Assembly (NCBI GenBank): GCA_947492185.1
Contig: CANLMR010000005.1
Location: forward strand, 184,797 to 248,796
DNA: 64,000 nt
Direction: 5' to 3'
Source of the DNA: an uncultured Tenacibaculum sp.
GTDB taxonomy: Bacteria; Bacteroidota; Bacteroidia; Flavobacteriales; Flavobacteriaceae
The translations under genes were made by a program, and so were the position numbers. The notes under the pieces were generated by a model. That model was not told the DNA's origin. It worked only from the letters and a program-made list of their open reading frames with translations, and ran no database searches. This document shows, in pieces, positions 6,695-14,510 of the stretch (position 1 is the first letter of the stretch; every line of letters starts with the position of its first letter).

Positions 6695-7979
6695 CATTTT
6701 TTGGTTCCGAAGAGATCTTAGAATAAATGATAATCATGCTCTTTTTAAAGCACTTAAAAGTGATTTAAAAGTGTTACCTATTTTTATTTTCGATCAACAT
6801 ATTTTAGAAAACCTTCCTAAAAACGATGCTAGGGTTCAGTTTATTTACAATCAGTTAGAACTGATAAATAACAGGTTACAAAAAGTTGGTAGTGGTTTAC
6901 ATGTATTTTATGGAAAACCTCTAGTGGTTTTTCAACAACTAATAGTAAAGCATAATGTTAACACTGTTTTTGCAAATAGAGATTACGAACCGTACGCTTT
7001 AGAAAGAGATAAAAATGTTTTTGATTTTTTAAAGATTAAAAACATTCAATTTAAAGGATATAAAGACCATGTCATCTTTGAGAAAAATGAAATCACAAAA
7101 GATGATGGTTCTCCTTATAAAGTATACACACCTTACTCTAAAAAATGGTTAAATACATTTACAAATGAACATTCTAATTCATTTCCTTCTGAAGAGTTAA
7201 TTCAAAACTTTGTTAAACTAGAAAACAACAGACTTCCAACTTTAAATGAAATTGGTTTTTCACCTTCAATAATTAAAATACCAGAGTATATTATCTCTTC
7301 TTCTTTAATTGATGAATATGATGCTAAACGAAATTTCCCCGCTATCAAAGCTACTTCTAGGCTGGGTATACATTTAAGGTTCGGAACCATATCGATAAGA
7401 CAAGCTGTTACAAAAGCAAGAAAAAGTAAAAACATTACTTTTTTAAAAGAACTTATTTGGCGGGAATTTTTCATACAAATCCTTTGGCATTACCCTCATA
7501 CAGTAACAAAAGCTTTCAAACCAAAATACGACAATATTAAATGGAGAAATAATAAAGATGAATTCCAAAAATGGTGTAATGGAAAAACAGGTTATCCACT
7601 TGTAGATGCAGGTATTAGGGAGCTTAATGAAACTGGTTTTATGCACAATAGAGTTCGCATGCTAGTAGGAAGTTTTTTATGTAAGCATTTACTGATAGAC
7701 TGGCGTTGGGGTGAAGCTTATTTTGCAGAAAAACTACTAGATTTTGAATTAGCCAGCAATATTGGTAACTGGCAATGGGTAGCTGGTTGTGGTGTAGATG
7801 CAGCTCCTTACTTCAGAATTTTCAATCCAACTACACAAATTCAAAAGTTTGACAAAGAACTAAAATATATAAAAAAATGGGTTCCTGAGTTTGAACAACT
7901 CACCTATCCTTCACCTATAGTTGATCATAAATTTGCGAGGCAAAGATGCCTAGAAACATATAAAAAGGCTATAAATTAA
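6681..7979 (+). CDS. phrB: Deoxyribodipyrimidine photolyase / cryptochrome family protein
   Basis: A 432-residue FAD photolyase. The N-terminal Rossmann domain starts INIFWFRRDLRINDNHAL. The C-terminal FAD-binding domain has TSRLGIHLRFGTISIRQAV, ELIWREFFIQIL, GYPLVDAGIRELNETGFMHN and IGNWQWVAGCGVDAAPYFRIF, typical of class I CPD photolyases. It uses blue light to split UV-induced pyrimidine dimers. ATG 6681 is chosen; the upstream TTG at 6669 lies inside the SRPBCC gene. It overlaps that gene by 14 nt, so translation is coupled. A regulatory cryptochrome role cannot be excluded from sequence alone. Confidence 0.93.
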   Translation: METINIFWFRRDLRINDNHALFKALKSDLKVLPIFIFDQHILENLPKNDARVQFIYNQLELINNRLQKVGSGLHVFYGKPLVVFQQLIVKHNVNTVFANRDYEPYALERDKNVFDFLKIKNIQFKGYKDHVIFEKNEITKDDGSPYKVYTPYSKKWLNTFTNEHSNSFPSEELIQNFVKLENNRLPTLNEIGFSPSIIKIPEYIISSSLIDEYDAKRNFPAIKATSRLGIHLRFGTISIRQAVTKARKSKNITFLKELIWREFFIQILWHYPHTVTKAFKPKYDNIKWRNNKDEFQKWCNGKTGYPLVDAGIRELNETGFMHNRVRMLVGSFLCKHLLIDWRWGEAYFAEKLLDFELASNIGNWQWVAGCGVDAAPYFRIFNPTTQIQKFDKELKYIKKWVPEFEQLTYPSPIVDHKFARQRCLETYKKAIN

Positions 7980-8177
7980 TTTTACAAATTTTTTATCTGT
8001 AAAAAGTTTAGCCAATAAATTTATTAATCTCAACATTTCAAGGATAAAACCAATCATCTTTATCTTCAGAAAATGGTATTTAAACATCACACAAGCAATA
8101 GTTTAATACTTTAAAAATAGCTTTTTACACATTTTTTTCGTAAATTATTAAGGTGTAACATTCTAAATTTCAATAAT

Positions 8178-9008
8178 ATGAAAAGAGTTTTAGTACCTAT
8201 CGATTTTTCTGACCAATCTGAAAACGCACTTATTACTGCAGCTAATTTTGCTAAGAAATTTGACTTTGAACTTGTTGTCTTGCATATGCTTGAAATATCA
8301 AATGCTATGGTAACAAATACTGTAAGTAGCCAAGAAACTGTTTTTTATCTTAAAATAATTGAAAAAAAGCTAAACGAGTTTCTTGATAAAGAATATTTAA
8401 GAGATTTAAAAATAACACCAATAATAAAGCACTATAAAATATTTAGTGAATTGAATGATTTATGCAAAGAAGAAGAAATTGACATTGTTTTTATGGGATC
8501 TCAAGGAGCAACAGGGTTTAAAGAAATATTCATTGGCTCTAATGCACAAAAAGTTATTAGAAACTCTGATATTCCTGTGCTAGTTATAAAAAACAAACCG
8601 ATGAATACTTTTGAAAATGCTGTTTTTGCATGCGATTTTTCAGAAGATTCTATAGAAGCATATAAAAAAGCAAGAAAATTTGCCAAATCTATTAATTGTA
8701 AAATGAAAATGATATATGTAAATACTCCTACTAAATCTTTCAAAAGTTCTGCTGAAATGAGAGAAATTGTAAAAGATTTCTTTAATAAAGCAGGTACAAG
8801 CGCACATCATTTAAAAGATGTACAATACATTTCTGACTATACTATAGAGTCTGGTATTATTAATTTTGCCAAGAGCTATAATGCAGATATTATTGCAATG
8901 GCAACTCATGGCAGAAAGGGCTTAGCACATTTTTTTGACGGAAGTATAACTGAAGATGTAGCTAATCATTCTCCATTACCTGTACTCTCATTTAAAATCG
9001 AATCATAA
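8178..9008 (+). CDS. Universal stress protein, two UspA domains
   Basis: 276 residues with two tandem UspA domains. The first starts KRVLVPIDFSDQSENAL and ends in GSQGATGFKEIFIGSNAQKVIRNSDIPVLVIK. The second starts FENAVFACDFSEDS and ends ATHGRKGLAHFFDGSITEDVANHSPLPVLSFK. Both carry the G-2x-G-9x-G(S/T)-like nucleotide-binding pattern, so ATP binding is likely. Cytoplasmic stress adaptation. A near-consensus -7 element (TAAATTTC, 8164-8171) lies just upstream. Single-gene unit. Confidence 0.9.
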   Translation: MKRVLVPIDFSDQSENALITAANFAKKFDFELVVLHMLEISNAMVTNTVSSQETVFYLKIIEKKLNEFLDKEYLRDLKITPIIKHYKIFSELNDLCKEEEIDIVFMGSQGATGFKEIFIGSNAQKVIRNSDIPVLVIKNKPMNTFENAVFACDFSEDSIEAYKKARKFAKSINCKMKMIYVNTPTKSFKSSAEMREIVKDFFNKAGTSAHHLKDVQYISDYTIESGIINFAKSYNADIIAMATHGRKGLAHFFDGSITEDVANHSPLPVLSFKIES

Positions 9009-9034
9009 GCAAATTCAAAAAAACAAAAAAAATA

Positions 9035-9065
9035 TTTGCCATCTTTAAAAAACATTTTATATTTG
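9035..9065 (+). promoter_or_regulatory. Promoter of tRNA-Thr (TTTG-N19-TATATTTG)
   Basis: TTTG at 9035-9038, a 19-bp spacer, then TATATTTG at 9058-9065: an exact Bacteroidota housekeeping promoter, 19 nt before the tRNA. Confidence 0.8.
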
Positions 9066-9084
9066 CCACGCTTTAAAAGCAACA

Positions 9085-9158
9085 GCCGATATAGCTCAGC
9101 TGGCTAGAGCAGCTGATTTGTAATCAGCAGGTCGTGGGTTCGAGTCCCTCTATCGGCT
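9085..9158 (+). tRNA. tRNA-Thr (anticodon TGT)
   Basis: The acceptor stem GCCGATA pairs with TATCGGC, discriminator T. The anticodon stem GCTGA/TCAGC encloses loop TTTGTAA, giving TGT. The T arm GGGTTCGAGTCCC is present. CCA is not encoded. Confidence 0.97.
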
Positions 9159-9166
9159 CAAAACAA

Positions 9167-9195
9167 AAAAGACATCAGTATTGATGTCTTTTTTT
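9167..9195 (+). terminator. Terminator of tRNA-Thr
   Basis: The hairpin arms AAAGACATCA and TGATGTCTTT are followed by a T run. Confidence 0.85.
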
Positions 9196-9210
9196 ATGTC
9201 CTATTTTTTC

Positions 9211-9218
9211 TAAATTTG
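9211..9218 (+). promoter_or_regulatory. -7 promoter element of the udk operon
   Basis: TAAATTTG, 19 nt before the udk ATG and directly after the tRNA-Thr terminator. No clear -33. Confidence 0.6.
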
Positions 9219-9236
9219 CTTACATATAAAACAACA

Positions 9237-9851
9237 ATGAAAAATATCTTTATCATAGGTATCGCAGGAGGTACTGGAAGCGGAAAAACTACTGTTGTAA
9301 ATCAAATCATAAATGAATTACCACCAGATGAAGTTTGTGTAATTTCTCAAGATTCTTATTATAATGCTACTGATAATCTTACTTATGATCAAAGATCCAA
9401 GATCAATTTTGATCATCCAAGAGCAATCGATTTTGAACTTTTAGTAGAGCATTTAAAAAAATTAAAGAACTCTGAAATTATTGAACAGCCAGTATATTCT
9501 TTCGTTACACATAATAGAACCAAAGACACTATAAAAACTCACCCAAGAAAAGTAGTTATTGTAGAAGGAATCCTTATATTTAACAATAAGGAACTACGTG
9601 ATTTATGTGACATTAAAGTATTTGTGCATGCTGATGCAGATGAACGATTAATAAGAAGAGTAAAAAGAGATATTTCTGAAAGAGGTAGAGATATTAATGA
9701 AGTATTGACTAGATATCAAGATACATTAAAACCAATGCATCAGGAATTCATAGAACCAACTAAAAACTTTGCAGACATTATTATTCCAAATGATCGTTAT
9801 AATACTGTTGCTATTGACATTGTTAGAACAGTAATTAGTGAACGTTTATAA
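9237..9851 (+). CDS. udk: Uridine kinase
   Basis: A 204-residue pyrimidine-salvage kinase that phosphorylates uridine/cytidine. The P-loop is GIAGGTGSGKTTV near residue 9. Other family signatures are ISQDSYYNA, NFDHPRAIDFELL, VEGILIF and RLIRRVKRDISERGRD. ATG 9237 is preferred over the upstream in-frame TTG at 9216, which lies within the promoter element. First gene of an operon with the divisome protein and methylmalonyl-CoA mutase genes. Confidence 0.95.
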   Translation: MKNIFIIGIAGGTGSGKTTVVNQIINELPPDEVCVISQDSYYNATDNLTYDQRSKINFDHPRAIDFELLVEHLKKLKNSEIIEQPVYSFVTHNRTKDTIKTHPRKVVIVEGILIFNNKELRDLCDIKVFVHADADERLIRRVKRDISERGRDINEVLTRYQDTLKPMHQEFIEPTKNFADIIIPNDRYNTVAIDIVRTVISERL

Positions 9852-9853
9852 TA

Positions 9854-10171
9854 ATGAACTTAAAATCAATACAAAATAAACCAGCAATAAAAATAATAAC
9901 AAACATTTATGTTATTATTCTTACTGTTTTTGTTATCTGGATGCTTTTCTTTGACGAAAATTCTTATTTAACACACAGAGAGTTTGACAAAGAAATTAAA
10001 GATTTAGAAACTTGGATTGAATATCATAAGAAAAAAACTGCCAAGGATAAACTAACTATAAAAAACCTTCAAGATTCCCTTGAACTTGAACGTTTTGCTA
10101 GAGAAAAATATTTAATGAAAAAGAAAAACGAGGATATTTATATAATCGAATTTGATACTATAAAAAAATAA
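9854..10171 (+). CDS. ftsB: FtsB/DivIC-like septum formation protein
   Basis: A 105-residue bitopic protein with a short cytoplasmic N-terminus, one membrane helix (about 16-34, NIYVIILTVFVIWMLFF) and a periplasmic coiled coil (DKEIKDLETWIEYHKKK through DSLELERFAREKY). The end, FAREKYLMKKKNEDIYIIE, is the family signature. It should join FtsL/FtsQ in the divisome. It begins 2 nt after udk, and its stop shares one base with the mutA start (TAATG). Confidence 0.85.
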   Translation: MNLKSIQNKPAIKIITNIYVIILTVFVIWMLFFDENSYLTHREFDKEIKDLETWIEYHKKKTAKDKLTIKNLQDSLELERFAREKYLMKKKNEDIYIIEFDTIKK

Positions 10172-11517
10172 TGGGAGCATATTTATTTGATGAATTTGAA
10201 GGTATTTCAGAAAAAGCTTGGAAACAAAAAATTCAGGCGGACCTTAAAGGTCTTGATTATAATGAAACACTTTTATGGCAAACAAGTGAAGGCATAACCG
10301 TTAAACCTTTTTACACGAAAGAAGATCGATCACATCAAAACATTTCACTTCCAAAAAACAACTATAATATTTGCCAATCAATTTTTATAGACAATGAAAT
10401 TGTAGCAAATAAATTAGCCGTTGATGTTATTAACAGAGGTGCTACAGCAATTGAATTTGTAGCCGATAAAGAATTTAATTTTGAAAAAACAGTTCAAAAT
10501 ATTAATACATCTTTAACCAAACTTTACTTTAAACTCAATTTTTTAGATTCAAGTTTTATAAAAAAGCTAGTTAATTTTATCAACTCCTCAAACTGTTACA
10601 TCAACATTGATATTATTGGAAACTTAGCTAAAACAGGTAATTGGTTTAAAAACCTAAACTCCGATCATAAAGAACTAGAATCAATTATAAATTTAAAAAA
10701 CTGTATCGCTGTTAATTCTTCTGTTTATCAAAATGCTGGAGCAAATACAACACAACAAATTGCATATAGTCTAGCTCATGCAAATGAGTATTTAAATCAT
10801 TTTGGCGGAAAAATTGCTAACAAAATTCATTTTAACTTTTCAGTTGGCACAAACTACTTCTTTGAAATTGCAAAACTAAGAGCATTTAGAATATTATGGG
10901 GAAAATTAATAGAACAATATAATGTTACAGAAAAGGAAGCACATATTTTCGCTCAGCCAACATTAAGAAATAAAACATTATACGATTATAACACAAATAT
11001 GCTAAGAACTACCTCTGAATGCATGAGTGCTATTTTAGGTGGGGTAAACACAATTTCTAATGTTGCTTATGATGAAATCTTTCATAAATCTAATGAATTT
11101 GGAGAACGGATTTCAAGAAATCAACTTCTTATTCTAAAAGAAGAAAGCGGTTTCGAAAATGCACAACATTTTGCCGATGGAAGTTATTATATAGAAAACA
11201 TAACAGATCAACTAGCTGAAAATGCATTAGAAATTTTCAAACTGATTGAAGAAGGCGGTGGTTTTTTAAAGCAATTAAAAGAAGGTATTATTCAACGAAA
11301 AATTTCTGAATCAGCACAAAAAGAACAAGAACTCTTTGACAAAGGTGAACTTGTTTTATTAGGCACAAATAAAATCCAAAACACTAAGGATAAAATGAAG
11401 AATGACCTAGAGTTATTCCCTTTTGTAAAAAAACGTTCGGAAAAAACTTTAATTCAGCCAATTATTTCAAAAAGATTAGCAGAAAAACTAGAACAAGAAC
11501 GATTAGAAAATGAGTAG
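10171..11517 (+). CDS. mutA: Methylmalonyl-CoA mutase, small (beta) subunit
   Basis: A 448-residue homologue of the mutase TIM-barrel domain. It lacks the C-terminal B12-binding domain, as expected for the non-catalytic subunit. Recognisable segments are [19 protein letters not shown] at the start, then [11 protein letters not shown] and [20 protein letters not shown]. It pairs with the large subunit encoded by the next gene (8-nt overlap) to interconvert succinyl-CoA and R-methylmalonyl-CoA. In Bacteroidota this serves propionate formation or breakdown. Confidence 0.92.
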   Translation: MGAYLFDEFEGISEKAWKQKIQADLKGLDYNETLLWQTSEGITVKPFYTKEDRSHQNISLPKNNYNICQSIFIDNEIVANKLAVDVINRGATAIEFVADKEFNFEKTVQNINTSLTKLYFKLNFLDSSFIKKLVNFINSSNCYINIDIIGNLAKTGNWFKNLNSDHKELESIINLKNCIAVNSSVYQNAGANTTQQIAYSLAHANEYLNHFGGKIANKIHFNFSVGTNYFFEIAKLRAFRILWGKLIEQYNVTEKEAHIFAQPTLRNKTLYDYNTNMLRTTSECMSAILGGVNTISNVAYDEIFHKSNEFGERISRNQLLILKEESGFENAQHFADGSYYIENITDQLAENALEIFKLIEEGGGFLKQLKEGIIQRKISESAQKEQELFDKGELVLLGTNKIQNTKDKMKNDLELFPFVKKRSEKTLIQPIISKRLAEKLEQERLENE

Positions 11518-13573
11518 AAAAGATATATCAAATATAAAACTAGAGAAACAATCATCATTAAAAAGCAAAAGTTTACAACATGAAGATTTTATCGCTGGTA
11601 TAGCTCCGAATTTAAGAGGACCTTATTCTACAATGTACGTTAGAAGACCTTGGACAATTAGACAATATGCAGGATTTTCTACTGCTGAAGAAAGTAATGC
11701 TTTTTACAGAAGAAATTTAGCTGCTGGACAAAAAGGATTATCTGTAGCTTTTGATTTAGCAACACACAGAGGGTACGATTCTGATCATGAAAGAGTTCAA
11801 GGAGACGTAGGAAAAGCAGGAGTAGCTATTGACTCTGTTGAGGATATGAAAGTCCTTTTTGATCAGATTCCATTAGATAAAATGTCGGTATCTATGACAA
11901 TGAATGGAGCCGTTTTACCAATCTTAGCTTTTTACATTATTGCTGCGGAAGAACAGGGTGTAGCTACAGAATTATTATCTGGCACAATCCAAAATGATAT
12001 TCTTAAAGAGTTCATGGTCCGTAACACTTACATTTACCCACCTACCCCATCGATGAAAATTATTGCTGATATTTTTGAATACACCAGTGATAATATGCCC
12101 AAGTTCAATTCAATTTCAATTTCAGGTTACCACATGCAAGAAGCTGGCGCAACTCCTGAAATAGAATTAGCGTATACTTTAGCGGACGGCTTAGAATATA
12201 TTAAAACAGGATTAGCTGCAGGAATGGATATTGATACTTTTGCACCTCGTCTATCTTTTTTCTGGGCAATTGGAATGGATCATTTTAGAGAGATAGCAAA
12301 AATGCGTGCAGCTAGAATGTTATGGGCTAAGCTAGTAAAACAGTTTAATCCAAAAAACCCAAAATCTTTAGCTTTAAGAACTCACTGCCAAACTAGTGGC
12401 TGGAGTTTAACAGAACAAGATCCCTTTAACAATGTAGCAAGAACAACTATTGAAGCTATGGCTGCGGCATTTGGCGGAACACAAAGTTTGCATACAAATG
12501 CTTTAGATGAAGCTATTGCTCTACCTACAGATTTCTCAGCTCGTATTGCTAGAAACACACAAATATACCTTCAACAAGAAACCCATATTACAAAAACTGT
12601 AGACCCTTGGGCTGGTAGTTACCATCTTGAACAATTAACTGAAGAAATTGCCAATAAAGCTTGGGAATTAATTCAAGAAACAGAAGAGCTTGGAGGAATG
12701 ACTAAAGCGATTGAAAAAGGAATTCCTAAGATGCGTATTGAAGAAGCCGCAGCTATTAAACAAGCTCGAATCGATAGTGGTCAAGATATAATTGTTGGAG
12801 TAAACAAATATCAATTAGAACAAGAAGATCCATTACATATTTTAGAAGTAGATAATGAGGCTGTAAGAAAATCTCAAATAGAACGTTTAGAAAATTTAAA
12901 AGCCAAAAGAGATTCTAATAAAGTTAAAAAGTCTTTAGCCGATTTAACAACTTGTGCGAAAACAGGCAATGGTAATTTATTAGATTTAGCAGTAAAAGCT
13001 GCAAGAAACAGAGCTTCATTAGGTGAGATTTCTGATGCTTTAGAAACAATTTTCGGAAGACATAAAGCAGTTCATAAAACAATATCTGGCGTGTATAGTA
13101 AAGAAATAAAAGACGATTCATTATTTAAAAAAGCAAGTGAGTTAGCAGATAAATTTGCAGAACTAGAAGGACGTAGACCAAGAATTATGATTGCAAAACT
13201 AGGTCAAGACGGACATGACCGTGGTGCCAAAGTTGTTGCCACTGGTTATGCTGATTTAGGTTTTGATGTTGATGTTGGGCCTTTGTTTCAAACACCAAAA
13301 GAAGCTTCAAAACAAGCTATTGAAAACGATGTTCATATTATCGGTATTTCATCTTTAGCCGCCGGGCATAAAACACTTGTTCCTCAAGTTATTGAAGAGT
13401 TAAAAAATTACGGACGAGAAGATATTATGGTAATTGTTGGAGGTGTTATTCCTGCACAAGATTATCAATTTTTATTTGATGCTGGTGCGGTTGGAGTTTT
13501 TGGCCCTGGAACCAAAATTGCACAAGCTGCAATTGATATGTTAGAGATCTTAATTGACAGTATCGAAGAATAA
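11510..13573 (+). CDS. mutB: Methylmalonyl-CoA mutase, large (alpha) subunit
   Basis: The 687-residue catalytic subunit. The N-terminal CoA-binding barrel has [41 protein letters not shown] and [17 protein letters not shown]. The C-terminal cobalamin-binding domain has D567-G-H569-D-R-G572 (DxHxxG, His being the lower axial ligand of B12) and later ISSLAAGH and VVGGVIP. Length is normal for family alpha subunits. Overlaps mutA by 8 nt. No cobalamin riboswitch is possible in front, as the genes abut. Confidence 0.97.
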   Translation: MSRKDISNIKLEKQSSLKSKSLQHEDFIAGIAPNLRGPYSTMYVRRPWTIRQYAGFSTAEESNAFYRRNLAAGQKGLSVAFDLATHRGYDSDHERVQGDVGKAGVAIDSVEDMKVLFDQIPLDKMSVSMTMNGAVLPILAFYIIAAEEQGVATELLSGTIQNDILKEFMVRNTYIYPPTPSMKIIADIFEYTSDNMPKFNSISISGYHMQEAGATPEIELAYTLADGLEYIKTGLAAGMDIDTFAPRLSFFWAIGMDHFREIAKMRAARMLWAKLVKQFNPKNPKSLALRTHCQTSGWSLTEQDPFNNVARTTIEAMAAAFGGTQSLHTNALDEAIALPTDFSARIARNTQIYLQQETHITKTVDPWAGSYHLEQLTEEIANKAWELIQETEELGGMTKAIEKGIPKMRIEEAAAIKQARIDSGQDIIVGVNKYQLEQEDPLHILEVDNEAVRKSQIERLENLKAKRDSNKVKKSLADLTTCAKTGNGNLLDLAVKAARNRASLGEISDALETIFGRHKAVHKTISGVYSKEIKDDSLFKKASELADKFAELEGRRPRIMIAKLGQDGHDRGAKVVATGYADLGFDVDVGPLFQTPKEASKQAIENDVHIIGISSLAAGHKTLVPQVIEELKNYGREDIMVIVGGVIPAQDYQFLFDAGAVGVFGPGTKIAQAAIDMLEILIDSIEE

Positions 13574-13575
13574 TT

Positions 13576-14454
13576 ATGCAAATCAAATTCATTAATAGAC
13601 AAACTGGAAAAATACAAATAGAAACTCCTCCTGGAGAAGGTTTTTTAAAGATGTTGTATAATAATCCGTTTGGAAAACTAGCTTTACTTCCTATTGTAAA
13701 ACGCAAGTTTTTATCAGAATGGTATGGAAGGCAAATGGACAAACCATCTTCTGTTTCGAAAATTCGAAAATTTGTTGATGATTTAAATATTGATATCAAT
13801 GAAGCAGAAAAATCTGTAAGTGATTTCACTTCTTTTAATGATTTTTTTTACAGAAAATTAAAACCAGAAGCTAGACCAATTGCTAGTGGATTTGTTTCTC
13901 CTGGAGATGGCAAGTTACTTGCTTTTGAAAATATTATTGATGTACATAATTTCTTTATAAAAGGAAGAGAATTTACTCTTGAAGAATTTCTAGACAGTAA
14001 AGAATTAGCTAACACATATAAAAATTCATCTCTTTTAATTTTACGTTTAGCTCCTAATGATTATCACCGTTATCATTTTCCTTACGATGGAACACCATCT
14101 GAAATGATTAAAATTAAAGGAGATTATTTATCCGTTTCTCCCTATGCTTTAGCAGGAAACTTCACAAAAGTATTTTGTGAAAACAAAAGAGAATATTGCA
14201 TATTAGAAACAAAGGACAAAGGAAATATTCTATTAGCTCCTGTTGGTGCTACAATGGTTGGTAGTATAATTGAAACTTATACTGCAAATAAAAACTTAAA
14301 CAAAGGAGACGAAATGGGCTATTTCGCCTTTGGTGGCTCAACAATTGTTATTCTTGTTGACAAGGATAAAATTAAGATTGATCAAGATATACTCAACAAT
14401 ACTAAAAACAAGACTGAAACCTTTGTTAAAATGGGTGAAAAAATAGGAAAATAA
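13576..14454 (+). CDS. psd: Phosphatidylserine decarboxylase proenzyme
   Basis: A 292-residue enzyme that makes phosphatidylethanolamine from phosphatidylserine at the membrane. Signatures are FNDFFYRKLKPEARPI, APNDYHRYHFPYDG and PVGATMVGSI. The self-cleavage site is FGGST near residue 255, where Ser becomes the pyruvoyl group. It resembles the long bacterial/eukaryotic type rather than the short Bacteroides type. It begins 2 nt after mutB and ends at a strong bidirectional terminator. Confidence 0.95.
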   Translation: MQIKFINRQTGKIQIETPPGEGFLKMLYNNPFGKLALLPIVKRKFLSEWYGRQMDKPSSVSKIRKFVDDLNIDINEAEKSVSDFTSFNDFFYRKLKPEARPIASGFVSPGDGKLLAFENIIDVHNFFIKGREFTLEEFLDSKELANTYKNSSLLILRLAPNDYHRYHFPYDGTPSEMIKIKGDYLSVSPYALAGNFTKVFCENKREYCILETKDKGNILLAPVGATMVGSIIETYTANKNLNKGDEMGYFAFGGSTIVILVDKDKIKIDQDILNNTKNKTETFVKMGEKIGK

Positions 14455-14487
14455 AAAAGGGCTGATTAAAGTAATCAGCCCTTTTTG
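14455..14487. terminator. Bidirectional terminator between psd and the M16 peptidase gene
   Basis: Ten-bp arms GGGCTGATTA / TAATCAGCCC (14459-14468, 14472-14481) with A and T runs on either side serve both convergent genes. Confidence 0.9.
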
Positions 14488-14510
14488 TTGAAACACAAAT
14501 CAAAATTTGA

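Noticed and set aside
10171..13573. Cobalamin riboswitch controlling methylmalonyl-CoA mutase
   Set aside because: mutA overlaps ftsB and no leader exists; nothing resembling a B12 element lies before udk either.
13446..13829. 127-codon antisense frame across the mutB/psd junction
   Set aside because: It lies opposite two conserved genes and has no family signature.
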